From the NCBI GenBank assembly GCA_024167805.1, contig CP099988.1, positions 808,001 to 872,000 on the forward strand: DNA of 64,000 nt. Direction: 5' to 3'. The notes below the pieces were generated by a model. The model had not been told where the DNA came from. It did not search any database and was given only the letters and a program-made list of their open reading frames with translations. Made by a program: the position numbers and the translations under genes. Source of the stretch: Methanobacterium sp. ERen5. Lineage in GTDB: Archaea; Methanobacteriota; Methanobacteria; Methanobacteriales; Methanobacteriaceae. Positions 52,894 to 63,542 of this stretch are shown piece after piece. The stretch's first letter is position 1, and each line of letters starts with the position of its first letter.

Positions 52894-54671
52894 TTGGAAA
52901 GGAAATATATGTTGATTTTATCGGTTTTAATGATCATATTTTTGATGGGCAGTGCTTCAGCTGCCAACACAACTAATGTTAAGCATTCTAATAGTCAAAA
53001 TATATCAAATCTACATTTTAAGCTGATTTCAAATCACTACAATTCTACAACCAGCACTATAAAGAAAGTAAATGGTGCAAAAAATCAAATAGTGCCAGGA
53101 TACGGTTGTTGCTCTGTTTTGGTCCATGTGAAAAAGGGATACGATGTATATTCATTCCGAAGAGACTCAGTTTATACAGCCCCCTGTACATTAAGAAAAC
53201 TAATTGGTACGGGAAAGATGCTTTGGAAGAATACAAGACAACCAACGGATACTTTTTCCATACAGTTATATCCAAAAATGGATGGATATTTGGTGCTGGA
53301 GGTCCTGATATCCCAAGCCTGAACAAACAGCTAATGGAACTTGCAGGAAGAACATCTGCATCTGGCCACATAACATCCGGCACCATAAAAAGTGCCACGT
53401 CCCTCCTAAGACAAATGGGAATGGGACATTTCTTAATAAAAGCTCCAGATGATAATGTGGGGGCAGTAACTTACAATGGAGGAAGCTTGAAAACTGCATT
53501 ATTTAAAATGTCAAATGGGCAGTACGTAAGCGTGCCAAACAGTCCATCATGTTACAGAACAGGTTATATTTCAACTGCGAATCCTGTTGCTTCATCAATC
53601 AGCCTCGCAATGAGTGATCGTTGGGGAGTGAACAGACGTAACATAATGACCTATCAGGTTCAAAATGTGAAGGATCTGGTGAATTACTCAACCAATGTTA
53701 AGATCTGGGCATCAGACAGCAGAGGAACACCAGACACCATAGTGTTCAATGGGAAAGAAATTTCTAAGTATTCAATTCCAAGGGCTCCTAACAAAAAATT
53801 AATTGGACAAATGGTTTTCAAGGACAACACAAATATTCCAAGTAGAATCAGTGGAGAAGTTTTAAACGGCTTGAATTATGGATATAAATCAACATTTTCA
53901 GCCGATGGAAAGAATATATCAATAAACTTCAACTCATACAAATCTGATCTTCACTACCAAATTTACAGCACCAAAACCAAAGGAGCTCAAGGTTATGGTA
54001 AGTACACCACAGTAATGGTCACAGGTAAGAATGATCAAGGAAGTACGACTCACAGAGTTGTTTACTACTTTAACAACATGTTTATTAACAGCAAACTCAC
54101 ATTAAGCAACGCTCAAGGAAGTGTGTTCTACACATCAGAATCTAAAAAGGTTGGATCACAGATCTTCGAAACATTGAAGGGTAAAATAAGTAAAACCTTA
54201 AGTTTCACAGGACATGTTCAAACTGCAATGGATTATAAAAATGGACAGCAGCTTTACAAAAATTCCACAGTGAATATTAACTATCAAAATAATGGAACCA
54301 CTTTTAGCAGTACCCGTGCCAAATTGAAGTTTGTTTATCAGAATTTTAATGGAAATTACTCTTTGATGAAAAAGGTGTCTAATTCAACAACCAGTTACAG
54401 CAACTCCACGTACACAAAAACAACACTGATGAACTTCAACTACAAACGCAGCACAAAGGGAAAACTAGTTGGTTTACAGATAACTGGAAATGCAAATGGT
54501 GTCGAAGATAGTCTAACTAAATTTAAAAGCACCATTCAAGTTCAAACAAAGCAAGATGTGACTGATCTCTACAGTGAAGGTTACCATTCAAGAAATTATT
54601 CAGAGCATACCACCAGTGTAAGCACCACCACGAAAAAAATCACACCCCTCTATGAATCAGTGATCCTGTAA
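52894..54671 (+). CDS. Large secreted Asn/Ser/Thr-rich protein, one frameshift
   Basis: A TTG at 52894, 7 bases after GGTGAT, begins MERKYMLILSVLMIIFLMGS, a signal peptide with probable cleavage after SASA. The frame breaks in a C5 run at 53180-53184; adding one C reads VYTAPLYIKKTNWYGKDALE and the protein is 592 residues. The mature N-terminal domain has a GYGCCSVLVHVKKGYDVYSF segment and RRDS, loosely like the nucleophile-cysteine region of choloylglycine-type N-terminal nucleophile hydrolases, then FHTVISKNGWIFGAGGPDIP. The last 250 residues are rich in Asn, Thr and Ser beta-strand-like sequence, as in cell-surface proteins. I do not recognise a named family; enzyme activity is a guess. 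Confidence 0.72.
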
Positions 54672-54809
54672 ATTTGATTGCGAGTGTATGTCATTTCCAA
54701 TCCAACCATTCTTTTTTTTGAAATTATAAATTCTCATATCCCAATAATTAATTGAAATCTGAATATCTAGGGATAACATGATTTGTTGATACAAATAATA
54801 GGGGAAAAC

Positions 54810-55489
54810 ATAGTGGAACTCCAAGAAATAGTTGTCAGACTCGAATCACTTTCTACACCCGAAAATATAGAAGGAATGGCTAGGTTTGGTATAACCCCAG
54901 AAGAAACCTACGCAGTAAAACTACCAGAACTGCGAAAAATTGCTAAAGAAGCTGGTAAAAATCATGAACTGGCATTGAAACTTTGGGAATTAAATTTTAG
55001 AGAAACTAAAATACTGGCGAGTATGATCGATGACCCTAAAATGGTTTCGTCCACCCAGATGAATGAATGGGCCTTAGAATTTGATTACTGGGAGATTTGT
55101 GATCAGTGCTGTATGAACTTGTTTAGGAAAACAAATTTTGCATACGATAAAATTTTTGAATGGGGAGACCATGAAGAGGAATTTGTTAAAAGAGCAGCTT
55201 TTTCATTGTTAGCTGTGCTGGCTGTTCATGATAAAAAACAGCCAGATGAACAGTTTGAACAATACTTCCCCTACTGATCTCCGCCTCAACTGACGATCGG
55301 AATTTCGTCAAAAAGGCTGTGAACTGGGCTTTAAGGAGTATTGGGAAGAAAAATTCCAGTTTAAATAAAAGTTCCATAGATTTGTCAGTAGAAATTTTGG
55401 CAATCAACACAAAATCTTCTAAATGGATAGCCAGTAACGCTCTAAAGGAATTGAAAAGTGAAAAAGTAAGAAAAAAATTGGGGATCTAA
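54810..55489 (+). CDS. AlkD-like DNA alkylation repair protein, one frameshift
   Basis: The frame ends early at ...QYFPY unless one base is added to the C4 run 55268-55271; it then reads FPLLISASTDDRNFVKKAVN and continues to a TAA at 55487, 226 residues. The protein is all-helical with the HEAT-like pattern of the PF08713 family: PELRKIAKEAGKNHELAL, EFDYWEICDQCCMNLF, EEFVKRAAFSLLAVLAVHDK, VKKAVNWALRSIGKKN. Family members remove alkylated bases. GTG at 54810 is preceded by GGGG at the right distance. It ends one base from the convergent TspO gene. Confidence 0.85.
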
Positions 55490-55490
55490 G

Positions 55491-55979
55491 TTAGTTGTTC
55501 AACAGGTAGACTGAGTAGTTTAAGTAACTGGCTATGCTCACCCAAATAATGTAGGGTATTAAAAGCAGACCTGCATTTCTTGATAGTACACTGAAGGCTA
55601 TGATGTTTGCAAATATTGCTATCCATAGGAACATTATCACAATAAATCCTCCAAAGAGGGAGTGAGCTCCAAAGAATACAACAGACCAAATAAGGTTCAA
55701 TGCAAGTTGAACACCAAATATTAATACTGCAAATTTAACATCCTGCCTGTACAACCCTTTACGCAGAATTAAAAACAGTGCTATTCCCATTAAAAAGTAT
55801 AGTATAGTCCAAACAGGTCCAAATATCCAGTTTGGAGGTGCCCAAAATGGTTTTGCTAATGCTGCGTACCAAGTGGTGATATTTGAGAAAGTGAAGTAGG
55901 ATCCCAGAGATGCCACTAAAAATGGTATCATTAACGAACCTATGAGAAGTGGTAATTCTTTTATATTGAATTTTTCCAT
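55491..55979 (-). CDS. tspO: TspO/MBR-family membrane protein
   Basis: A 162-residue protein with five helices and the TspO pattern LAKPFWAPPNWIFGPVWTIL, FGVQLALNLIWSVVFFG and ILVLLIPYIIW-like sequence near the end. TspO proteins bind porphyrins and are linked to stress and tetrapyrrole handling. In a methanogen, cofactor F430 or siroheme-type tetrapyrroles are possible ligands, but this is inference. AAAGGAGTT precedes the ATG at 55979. Confidence 0.92.
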   Translation of the reverse strand: MEKFNIKELPLLIGSLMIPFLVASLGSYFTFSNITTWYAALAKPFWAPPNWIFGPVWTILYFLMGIALFLILRKGLYRQDVKFAVLIFGVQLALNLIWSVVFFGAHSLFGGFIVIMFLWIAIFANIIAFSVLSRNAGLLLIPYIIWVSIASYLNYSVYLLNN

Positions 55980-56203
55980 TTTATCTAACTCCTTTATAAA
56001 AATTGCATATCGCTATAACAATCTAAATTTATTTTTAACATCAGGGTTTTAATTTACTTGAATTAATGATTGATCCTGGTTAAAATATGGTTTTCATTAA
56101 TTTTCAGGGTGTGAACTCAACCCAGTTGTTTTGCTATTTTATGATGGAATTTATTTAGTTTTAGGGTTTATGGTTTTAGAACTTCATAAATAAATTTTGA
56201 AGT

Positions 56204-57571
56204 TTAACTCTTCACAACTGGATATCCTGCTTTTTTCCATGCTGTCATACTTCCCATTACATTGGTTACATTTTTGTAGCCATTCATTTTCAGTATGGAA
56301 GTTCCGATACTTGCCTTGTAACCAGTATCACATGTTACAGCCACATGTTTATTTTTTGGAACTTTATCCAAATTTTCTTTGAGTTCTCCTATGTATATGT
56401 TGTAAGAACCTTCTATACGCTCATTTTCCCAGTCGTTTTTCTTCCTTACATCCAATATAAAAAGAGATTTTTTCCCCATGTTTGGAAGCAAATCATGAAC
56501 TGACCATGTGTGAACAGTTTCAAAATCTCCAGATCCCTTGAACCATACTGGAAATCCTCCAGAAAGATAACCATAGACATTATCATAACCCAATCTTATC
56601 ATATATCTCTTAAGATCTTCTATGTTACTGTTATTTTCGTCCACCACAATTATTGGTTGTTCATAATTTAAAAACCACCCTGCATATGAAGGTAGGCCGT
56701 CTTTCCAAATATTCAGAGTGTTTGGAATATGTCCGCCTGCAAATGCTGCAGGATCCCTCACATCAACAACTTGACCTCCCTTAGACATCAATTCTTTCAA
56801 TTCATGTATTCCTAGTGGCTTTAAATAGGGTAGTTTACAGATGAGAGATGGCCCATTTAAATTATTCTTTTCCATTTCTTCGAAGTAGGGAGGGGTGTAA
56901 AGTTTCTCCTGTACTTTAAATTCAAGGAATTCTTTTTCAGATTTTTTAAGTGTATTGTTAGTCTTTTTTTCATAACCCACCGTTGTAAATTCCTGTTCAC
57001 GAATAACTGCTCCACAAACAGAACCTGAACCATGTGCAGGTAGGATTATAACATTATCATCTAATTTAAGAAGTTTATTAAAGACGCTGTTGTACATTGC
57101 TTCAGCCATTTTCAAGGTTTCATTGTTTCCATAAAGGTCACACCGACCAATTTCTCCAGCAAAAATAGTATCACCAGTGAATACCATGTATGGATATTCA
57201 GATACGTCTCTGTCCTTTAACAATAGAGATATGCTTTCATTGGTATGTCCAGGGGTTTCAATAATTTCAATAACAAGATTTCCTATTTGAAATTTATCCC
57301 CTTCAACTACAAAATTGCCATATGCAAAATCAACCCCTTTTCCATGGAATATATCCGCCCCAACAATTTCACGGAGCTCTAAAGAACCCGTGGTAAAATC
57401 TTCGTTCCTATGAGTTTCAAAAATGTAGTTGATCTTCATGTTATTTTTCTCTGCAATATCAATGTAGATATCACAATCCCTCCTTGGATCAACCACTGCT
57501 GCTATTCCATTGGACCCTACGAAGTATGATTTATGGGCAATTCCTTCTGATTTCACAGTTTCTAATATCAT
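56204..57571 (-). CDS. Metallo-beta-lactamase fold protein with two rhodanese domains
   Basis: A 455-residue fusion. Residues 1-250 are an MBL fold of the persulfide dioxygenase/glyoxalase II group (GHTNESISLLL, FTGDTIFAGEIGRCDLYG, ILPAHGSGSVCG), but the usual THxHxDH is degenerate, THRNEDF. Residues about 265-355 are a rhodanese domain whose active-site Cys is replaced (IIVVDENNS). Residues about 370-455 are a second rhodanese with an intact loop, VTCDTGYKAS. This suggests sulfane-sulfur handling with one active rhodanese. A strict anaerobe should not need an oxygen-dependent persulfide dioxygenase, so its reaction may differ. GTGAT precedes the ATG. Confidence 0.85.
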   Translation of the reverse strand: MILETVKSEGIAHKSYFVGSNGIAAVVDPRRDCDIYIDIAEKNNMKINYIFETHRNEDFTTGSLELREIVGADIFHGKGVDFAYGNFVVEGDKFQIGNLVIEIIETPGHTNESISLLLKDRDVSEYPYMVFTGDTIFAGEIGRCDLYGNNETLKMAEAMYNSVFNKLLKLDDNVIILPAHGSGSVCGAVIREQEFTTVGYEKKTNNTLKKSEKEFLEFKVQEKLYTPPYFEEMEKNNLNGPSLICKLPYLKPLGIHELKELMSKGGQVVDVRDPAAFAGGHIPNTLNIWKDGLPSYAGWFLNYEQPIIVVDENNSNIEDLKRYMIRLGYDNVYGYLSGGFPVWFKGSGDFETVHTWSVHDLLPNMGKKSLFILDVRKKNDWENERIEGSYNIYIGELKENLDKVPKNKHVAVTCDTGYKASIGTSILKMNGYKNVTNVMGSMTAWKKAGYPVVKS

Positions 57572-57766
57572 GAGTTATCACCAACTATTCCATTAAATTT
57601 TTTTTGTATGATGAAAGCAACTAAATGTTACAATGATTCAACAGTTCATTTGTTTAGTTTTTGCTGTCTTTGTTAGTACTTTGTTAGTACTATGACTTTT
57701 AAATCAAAAATAACTTATCAATCCAATGTTATAATATTTATTGTAAACTTTTTTAAGGTGTTATTT

Positions 57767-58708
57767 ATGGAGTATATAATTGAAACTCATGAAATCAGCA
57801 AGGTTTATGATGATTTTACCGCTGTAAATTCAATAAATCTTAAAGTACCAAAAAACAGTGTTTATGGAGTTCTGGGACCAAATGGTGCCGGTAAAACCAC
57901 TCTAATTTCAATGCTGTGCACCATATTACATCCGACTTCTGGAACTGCAACAGTCAATGGATACGATGTAATGAAAAATTCTAAAGAGGTAAGACAATCT
58001 ATAGGAGTAGTTTTTCAATCTAGAGCATTGGATGATATTTTAACTGGACGAGAACATTTAGAAATGCATGCTGCATTGTATGGTGTTCCAATGGATCTGA
58101 GGAAACAGAGGATAGAAGAAGTGCTTGATCTAATTGCACTTGGAGACAAGGCAGATGAGTACACAAAAACATACTCTGGAGGAATGAAAAGAAGGCTGGA
58201 GATTGGAAGGGGATTGATACATCATCCCAAGATTCTTTTCCTTGACGAACCAACGCTAGGATTAGACCCTCAAACCAGGGAAAATATATGGGAATATATC
58301 CAGGAACTAAATAAAACTGAAGATATCACAGTTTTAATGTCAACACATTACATGGAAGAAGCTGACAAGCTCTGTGATGAAATAGCAATCATCAATCATG
58401 GAAAAATAATCACTGCAGATTCTCCTAAAAACTTAAAAAGAGATCTTAAGGCAGATGTTATCACAATAAAAGTTGATGACCCGGAAAAATTCGTAAAAGA
58501 AGCTGAAAAATTGGACTTCATAAAAAATATCATGGTTGCAGACTCAAACATTAAAATAATGGTGGAAAGTGGGGAAAATTTAGTTGCCACTGTGGTAAAT
58601 TTTGCAAATGATAATGATATCATTGTAAAATCAATTGAACTCGAACATCCTAACCTCGAAGATGTCTTCATAAATCTCACAGGTAAAAGAATTGTTGATG
58701 AGGGTTAA
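57767..58708 (+). CDS. ABC-2 type exporter ATP-binding protein
   Basis: A 313-residue ATPase with Walker A GVLGPNGAGKTTLISMLCTI near residues 35-54, signature TYSGGMKRRLEIGRGL, Walker B ILFLDEPTLGLDPQT and a C-terminal domain of about 90 residues typical of the drug-resistance (DrrA/CcmA-like) group. AAGGTG lies 8 bases before the ATG at 57767; the frame is open to 57692 without support. It forms an exporter with the permease 2 bases downstream. Substrate unknown. Confidence 0.9.
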   Translation: MEYIIETHEISKVYDDFTAVNSINLKVPKNSVYGVLGPNGAGKTTLISMLCTILHPTSGTATVNGYDVMKNSKEVRQSIGVVFQSRALDDILTGREHLEMHAALYGVPMDLRKQRIEEVLDLIALGDKADEYTKTYSGGMKRRLEIGRGLIHHPKILFLDEPTLGLDPQTRENIWEYIQELNKTEDITVLMSTHYMEEADKLCDEIAIINHGKIITADSPKNLKRDLKADVITIKVDDPEKFVKEAEKLDFIKNIMVADSNIKIMVESGENLVATVVNFANDNDIIVKSIELEHPNLEDVFINLTGKRIVDEG

Positions 58709-58710
58709 AA

Positions 58711-59475
58711 ATGGCCGAATGGGAAGGAATATACACAATATGGTTCAGAGAAGCTAAAAGATACGTCAGATATCGTTCAAGGATTGTTTCTTCGGTAGTT
58801 ACACCTCTTTTATGGCTTTTAATCTTTGGAACAGGTTTAGGATCAGCAATCAGATTCAGTGGTATGACTGGAGCTTATCAAGCATTCATTTACCCCGGTA
58901 TTATAGGTCAGACCATACTCTTCACAGCGATATTTTCCGGTGTTTCAGTGATCATGGATAGGCAGTATGGTTTTCTAAAGGAAATAATGGTGGCCCCTGT
59001 TAGCAGACCATCCATTGTTTTTGGTAAGGCCCTTGGTATCGCAACAGCTTCAATAATACAAGGAGTGATATTACTCCTGCTTTCATTCGTTGTTGGTGTT
59101 CAGATGACTCCATTCATATTTATTGCATCGTTCCTCTTGATGATACCAATATCTGTGGGACTTGCAGGAGTAGGGCTTTTGATAGCAACTTTCACAGACA
59201 GTATGGAAGGTTTCAATCTGATAATGAGTTTTATTGTTCTGCCAATGTTTCTTTTAAGTGGAGCTTTATTCCCTGTCACAGGATTGCCAACATTTCTACA
59301 GTTTGCAGTATACTTAGATCCATTGACCTATGGTGTGGATGCTTTAAGACAAGTGATCATTGGACATGGAGCTTTACCCCTATATTTCAGTACTGCTGTG
59401 GTTGTTGGTTTTGCACTCCTGACAATAATCTTATCAGCCATATTATTTAGCAAAAAGGAACAAAACCTCATGTAG
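58711..59475 (+). CDS. ABC-2 type exporter permease
   Basis: A 254-residue membrane protein with six helices and the ABC-2 pattern: cytosolic N-terminal helix (WFREAKRYVRYRSRIVSSVV), VSVIMDRQYGFLKEIMVAPV, and the conserved LPMFLLSGALFPVTGLPTFL. It starts 2 bases after the ATPase stop, so the two form one unit. Confidence 0.9.
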   Translation: MAEWEGIYTIWFREAKRYVRYRSRIVSSVVTPLLWLLIFGTGLGSAIRFSGMTGAYQAFIYPGIIGQTILFTAIFSGVSVIMDRQYGFLKEIMVAPVSRPSIVFGKALGIATASIIQGVILLLLSFVVGVQMTPFIFIASFLLMIPISVGLAGVGLLIATFTDSMEGFNLIMSFIVLPMFLLSGALFPVTGLPTFLQFAVYLDPLTYGVDALRQVIIGHGALPLYFSTAVVVGFALLTIILSAILFSKKEQNLM

Positions 59476-59633
59476 TTCCTTTATATTTTTATTTAGACTT
59501 TTTAAGCAGTTTAATCATAATCCAAATGTAATGATTAATCATTATAAAATATGTTTATATGCTGTTGCATCAAAGTTTTATTTTTATAATATAGGAGGGA
59601 TATAAGACGAATTTAAGTTTTAAGACTTTAGGA

Positions 59634-60985
59634 ATGCCTATAGCCATTATTGCCTTTTTTTGGTTATGTTAATTCCTTTAGGTAATGGTTTAAGTTATTC
59701 CGGCCACGCAGCTATTGCTCTTTTGGTTTTCGCTGTAATAATGTGGGCTAGTGAAGCTCAGCATTTGGCTGTTACTTCTTTGATATTGCTGTTTTTACAG
59801 CCAATTTTAGGTATTGAGAGTTTTAATAATGCTGTTATTGGTTTTGCAAATCCCATCATCTTTCTGATGATTGGGGGATTCATACTTGCAGAAGCCATTC
59901 GTAAGAGTGGGCTTGCTAAAAGATTTACTTATTTCCTGCTGAAAAAGGTAGGTACAACTCCGAGTATGAGTATTTTTGCTGCTGTATTTTCCACAGGTAT
60001 ATTATCTGCTTGGATTGAAAATGTGGTTGCTTTTGCAATGTTGCTTCCTATTATTAAGGAAATTGTTCCATTATTCGGAGTTAATGATGCTGAAAAGGGT
60101 AACAGTAACTTTGCCAAAGCAATGGTATTAGGTGCTTCCTATGGTTCCCTTGCAGGTGGATTCGGTACAGAAATAGGTACTGCTCCAAACCTAATGGCCG
60201 CAGCATACACTCATTTGCCATTTGCTAACTGGATGGTATTTGGTTTCCCATTAGCCATTTTTATGCTCTTTGTAACTTGGAAATTGTTGAGCTGGATTTT
60301 CCCACCTGAAGTCAAAGGAATTGTTGGTGGCCATGAAACACTAAACAAAACTTTGAGTGCAATGGGCTCCATTAGTAGGACTGAAAAAATCACTGCAGTA
60401 ATTCTGTTCTTCACCATAGGCCTTTGGGTTACAACAGGCATCACGGGTTTAGACAGTTACTCAGTTGCTTTGATCGGTGCAGCACTGTACTTCATAACAG
60501 GAGTTGTTGATTGGAAGGATGCTCAGGAAAATGTGGATTGGGGATTAATCATCTTCTTTGGAGGTGCACTTTCCCTAGGAGCAGCACTACTAAATACAGG
60601 AGCAGCAGCCTGGCTCATTAACGATATTGTATCATTAATGGGTAGCAATGTTTCAACAGTGTCCATAATGTTAGTTCTCATGATCATAGCTGTTATATTC
60701 ACCCAAGTTATGTCGAACATAGCACTCGCAGCTATTTTAGTACCACTATCAGTTACTTTAGCAGCTGCTCAAGGCCAGCCTGTTGGTATTTACGCAGTTC
60801 CTGTTGCTATCGCATGTTCACTCTCATTCATGTTCCCAATGGCAGACCCTACAGTTGCAATGGCCTACGGTACTGGATACGTGAAGATCAAGGAAATACT
60901 CAAAGCAGGAATACCAATGGTTGTAATAGGCATCATAGCAACTGTAATAGTAATGCTAACCATTGCAAAACCATTCCTTGGCTAA
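59634..60985 (+). CDS. SLC13/DASS-family sodium:anion symporter, one frameshift
   Basis: The frame breaks in a T7 run at 59655-59661; adding one T reads [16 protein letters not shown], giving at least 450 residues from ATG 59634. About twelve helices and the two conserved SNT-type regions are visible: [20 protein letters not shown] and the [20 protein letters not shown] region. The family imports dicarboxylates, citrate or sulfate with Na+. A strong AGGAGGG ribosome binding site lies at 59592-59600, too far from ATG 59634; there is no ATG, GTG or TTG in frame just after it (codon AAG at 59604), so the true start is uncertain. Ends before a 22-bp palindrome. Confidence 0.83.
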
Positions 60986-61001
60986 AAATAGTTAAAATTT
61001 G

Positions 61002-61023
61002 GTATTGATTTTAAAATCAATAC
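61002..61023 (+). terminator. Perfect 22-bp palindrome with T-tract
   Basis: GTATTGATTTT directly followed by its exact complement AAAATCAATAC, then ATTCCTTA and T7 (61032-61038). It lies 17 bases after the symporter stop. This is a good intrinsic terminator and may work from both sides, since the multi-PAS gene ends 100 bases further on the other strand. Confidence 0.7.
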
Positions 61024-61125
61024 ATTCCTTATTTTTTTAATCTAAAATATGAATCTGCTATTTTTTAAAAAAATATCAAATGATCAATTCTATCAAACTC
61101 GATGGTTTGAAGGCTGAAAAAATAA

Positions 61126-62575
61126 TTATTTAATTTGATGATTTTTCGTTGGTTTTATCTCTCTCCAATAGGCGGATATTCCATCAGAAGAAGGATAAAC
61201 ACTGAAATCATACTTTTTTCAGAATCTTTTAATCCTTGAGATTCAAAATGTTGAATTTCATGGTTATCCTTGGCTTTTTTAAACCATGATTCAATTGCAG
61301 ATCCTATTAATTCAGGGAAGGTATCCCATATATTTTGACCAATAAGATCATCATAATCCGCATTAAAAAACTCTTCTGCACAGTCATTAACATAGGTAAA
61401 ATGCCAGTACTGACTTAAAGCAACAAAACCATCTTGTATACTGCCCAATATTTCAGTCATCTGCATTTTACTTCTTTTAACCTCTTCTTCTGCCTTTTTC
61501 TTTCAGTATCATCAAACATGTACCCCTTTACTTGTATCATTTCATTTTCATCGTTAAAAATACCTACAAGATTGGCTATTACATGAATTCTCATACCATC
61601 AGATCTTCTCTGCCAACTTTGAAATCCCAATAATTTCTTCTCTCTTTTTAAACGGGTTATCATGTATGGCCAGTCAAAAGAGTTAAACTTCGAAATATTA
61701 CTCTTAGCTGCTTTATCTCGATCATAAAATCCATATATATCTGCAAATGCAGGGTTGCATTCCAATATTTTCCCATCAAGTGTTGCAATAAAATCCCCAG
61801 TTAAATCCTCATCAAACAGTTTATGATACTTTTCTTTACTTTCCTTGAGGAACTGTTCCGCTTTTTTCTTTCGGTATCATCGAACACATAACCCTTGATC
61901 TCCATGAGCTTGTTTGAATCATTGAAAATTCCAACGATATTTGCTACTACATGGATCACAGTTCCATCTGATCGTGTATGTACAGTTTGATGGCCCTTGA
62001 TCTTGTGATCCTCAGTAAGATCTTCAACTAATCTTATCCAATCTTCAGGGTTAAATCTTGACATATTCGAGTGCAACGCGATTTCACGATTCTTAAATCC
62101 ATATATTTCAATGAATGAAGGATTACAATCTAAGATCGTTCCATTAGGTTTAGCTATGAAATCTCCAGTTAAATCATCTTCAAAAAAGCTTTGATACTTC
62201 TTTTCATTGGCAAGTATTTTTTTGTTCTTCCCTTTTTTCCGTTATATCCTGAATTTCAACCAAATATCCTGATTCGATGGATGAAATATAAAATTGTGCG
62301 AAGAGTGAAGAATTTTGGCATATTTGCTCTGCATTCTTAACATGCTCTTTTAATCTTCCTTGGAACGAGATCGGGCCTGTTTTATCTAAGTCCAGTAGTT
62401 TCTCCTGAATTTCTGGGTTGTAAAATAGATCCATTCCTAAAACAGTGCCCCAATTACAACCAACAATTTTCAGTGCTGATCTGTTTGCATCCACCAATTT
62501 ACCATCTGATCCATAAATTAAAATTCCAATTGGGGACTTATCAAATATTTCTTTAAATCGTTCTTTCTCTGGCAT
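61126..62575 (-). CDS. Multi-PAS sensory protein without kinase domain, four frameshifts
   Basis: Four PAS-type units follow in order: [80 protein letters not shown]. Breaks fall in T-runs (plus strand) at 62217-62223, 61862-61867, 61495-61499 and 61214-61219. Three are repaired by adding one base; the first needs one base removed or two added. The repaired gene is 484 codons and ends at a TAA at 61126, after [17 protein letters not shown]. Units 2 and 3 are nearly identical in pattern, so one duplicated the other. No histidine kinase follows; a kinase gene on the same strand begins upstream (63543-64000), which may be its partner. Confidence 0.75.
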
Positions 62576-62705
62576 AAAGATTCCCTAATATTCTATTCAT
62601 TGTGATTTAATCAAAATTTGTATCGATCTATATTAGTTCTAGATCAAATCAACATCGTTATATCATATAAACCACTAAGTATATCAAGAATTTGTTGGTG
62701 AACAG

Positions 62706-63425
62706 ATGTTATTAGAAGAGCTACATGATCGAGATTATATAGATTCATTGTTTAAACAGTACCAAGAACTTGCAGATGAACAGCCGAATTTAAATTCAGA
62801 ACTGTTTATTTTCGAAAAAATGGTATCAAAAAAGGTTAAAAAGTTTTTAAAGAAATCTAATCGTTTGAAAGATGTTGAAAAGAAGGATTTAAAAGAGATC
62901 GTTCATTTTTCTTCCATAGTCTTCACTGAAGGATCTTTAGTGGCTGCTCTGAGATTGGATCTTTGTAACAGATGTGGATGGTGTTGTGAAAATTGTTCCC
63001 CAATCTACATAACAGCAGAGGAATATGAATCTTACCAGAAATCAGAAAATATCATGGCTGGTGAGATGGTACCCCATGAAGATGGTTATAGGTTTGAAGA
63101 AGACAGGCCCTGTGAACATTTCATAAGGTCTACAAAGAAGTGTGATATTTACAATGAAAGACCTGCAGTTTGTAAGGCATATCCAATCATGATCAGGGAT
63201 GAAAAATATGTATTTACTCCCAACCACTTTTGCAAGTACGCGGTTGAATTTGTGGTGCAGAAGGCCATAACAGAAGTTACAACTTGCCTCAAAATCCGTG
63301 ATGATCCAGAATTCCTTGAAAAACTTAAAAAACAAATGGAAACCCAAATTCCGGATGATGCTGATAATTTGGATGAACGAGTAAAAAAATGGAATAAAAT
63401 AGCAGAAGAACTCAATGATCTGTGA
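62706..63425 (+). CDS. YkgJ-type cysteine-cluster protein
   Basis: A 239-residue protein with the zinc- or iron-chelating pattern of the YkgJ/CxxCxxCC family: RCGWCCENCSPIYITAEEY near residues 92-110 and later CEHFIRSTKKCDIYNERPAV followed by CKAYPI and CKYAVEF. The N-terminal 80 residues are helical and basic. Function not established; some relatives are thought to be metal-dependent enzymes. GGTGA precedes the ATG at 62706. Confidence 0.82.
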   Translation: MLLEELHDRDYIDSLFKQYQELADEQPNLNSELFIFEKMVSKKVKKFLKKSNRLKDVEKKDLKEIVHFSSIVFTEGSLVAALRLDLCNRCGWCCENCSPIYITAEEYESYQKSENIMAGEMVPHEDGYRFEEDRPCEHFIRSTKKCDIYNERPAVCKAYPIMIRDEKYVFTPNHFCKYAVEFVVQKAITEVTTCLKIRDDPEFLEKLKKQMETQIPDDADNLDERVKKWNKIAEELNDL

Positions 63426-63542
63426 TCCATTGATCAAGGAAACTAAAATTTAGTTGGATAAATCGCCTTCAGTCTAAGATATGGGACAAAAATCCATTGA
63501 ATCCCAACTACATTAAAAGGACATTTCATTCCCTATTTCTTT

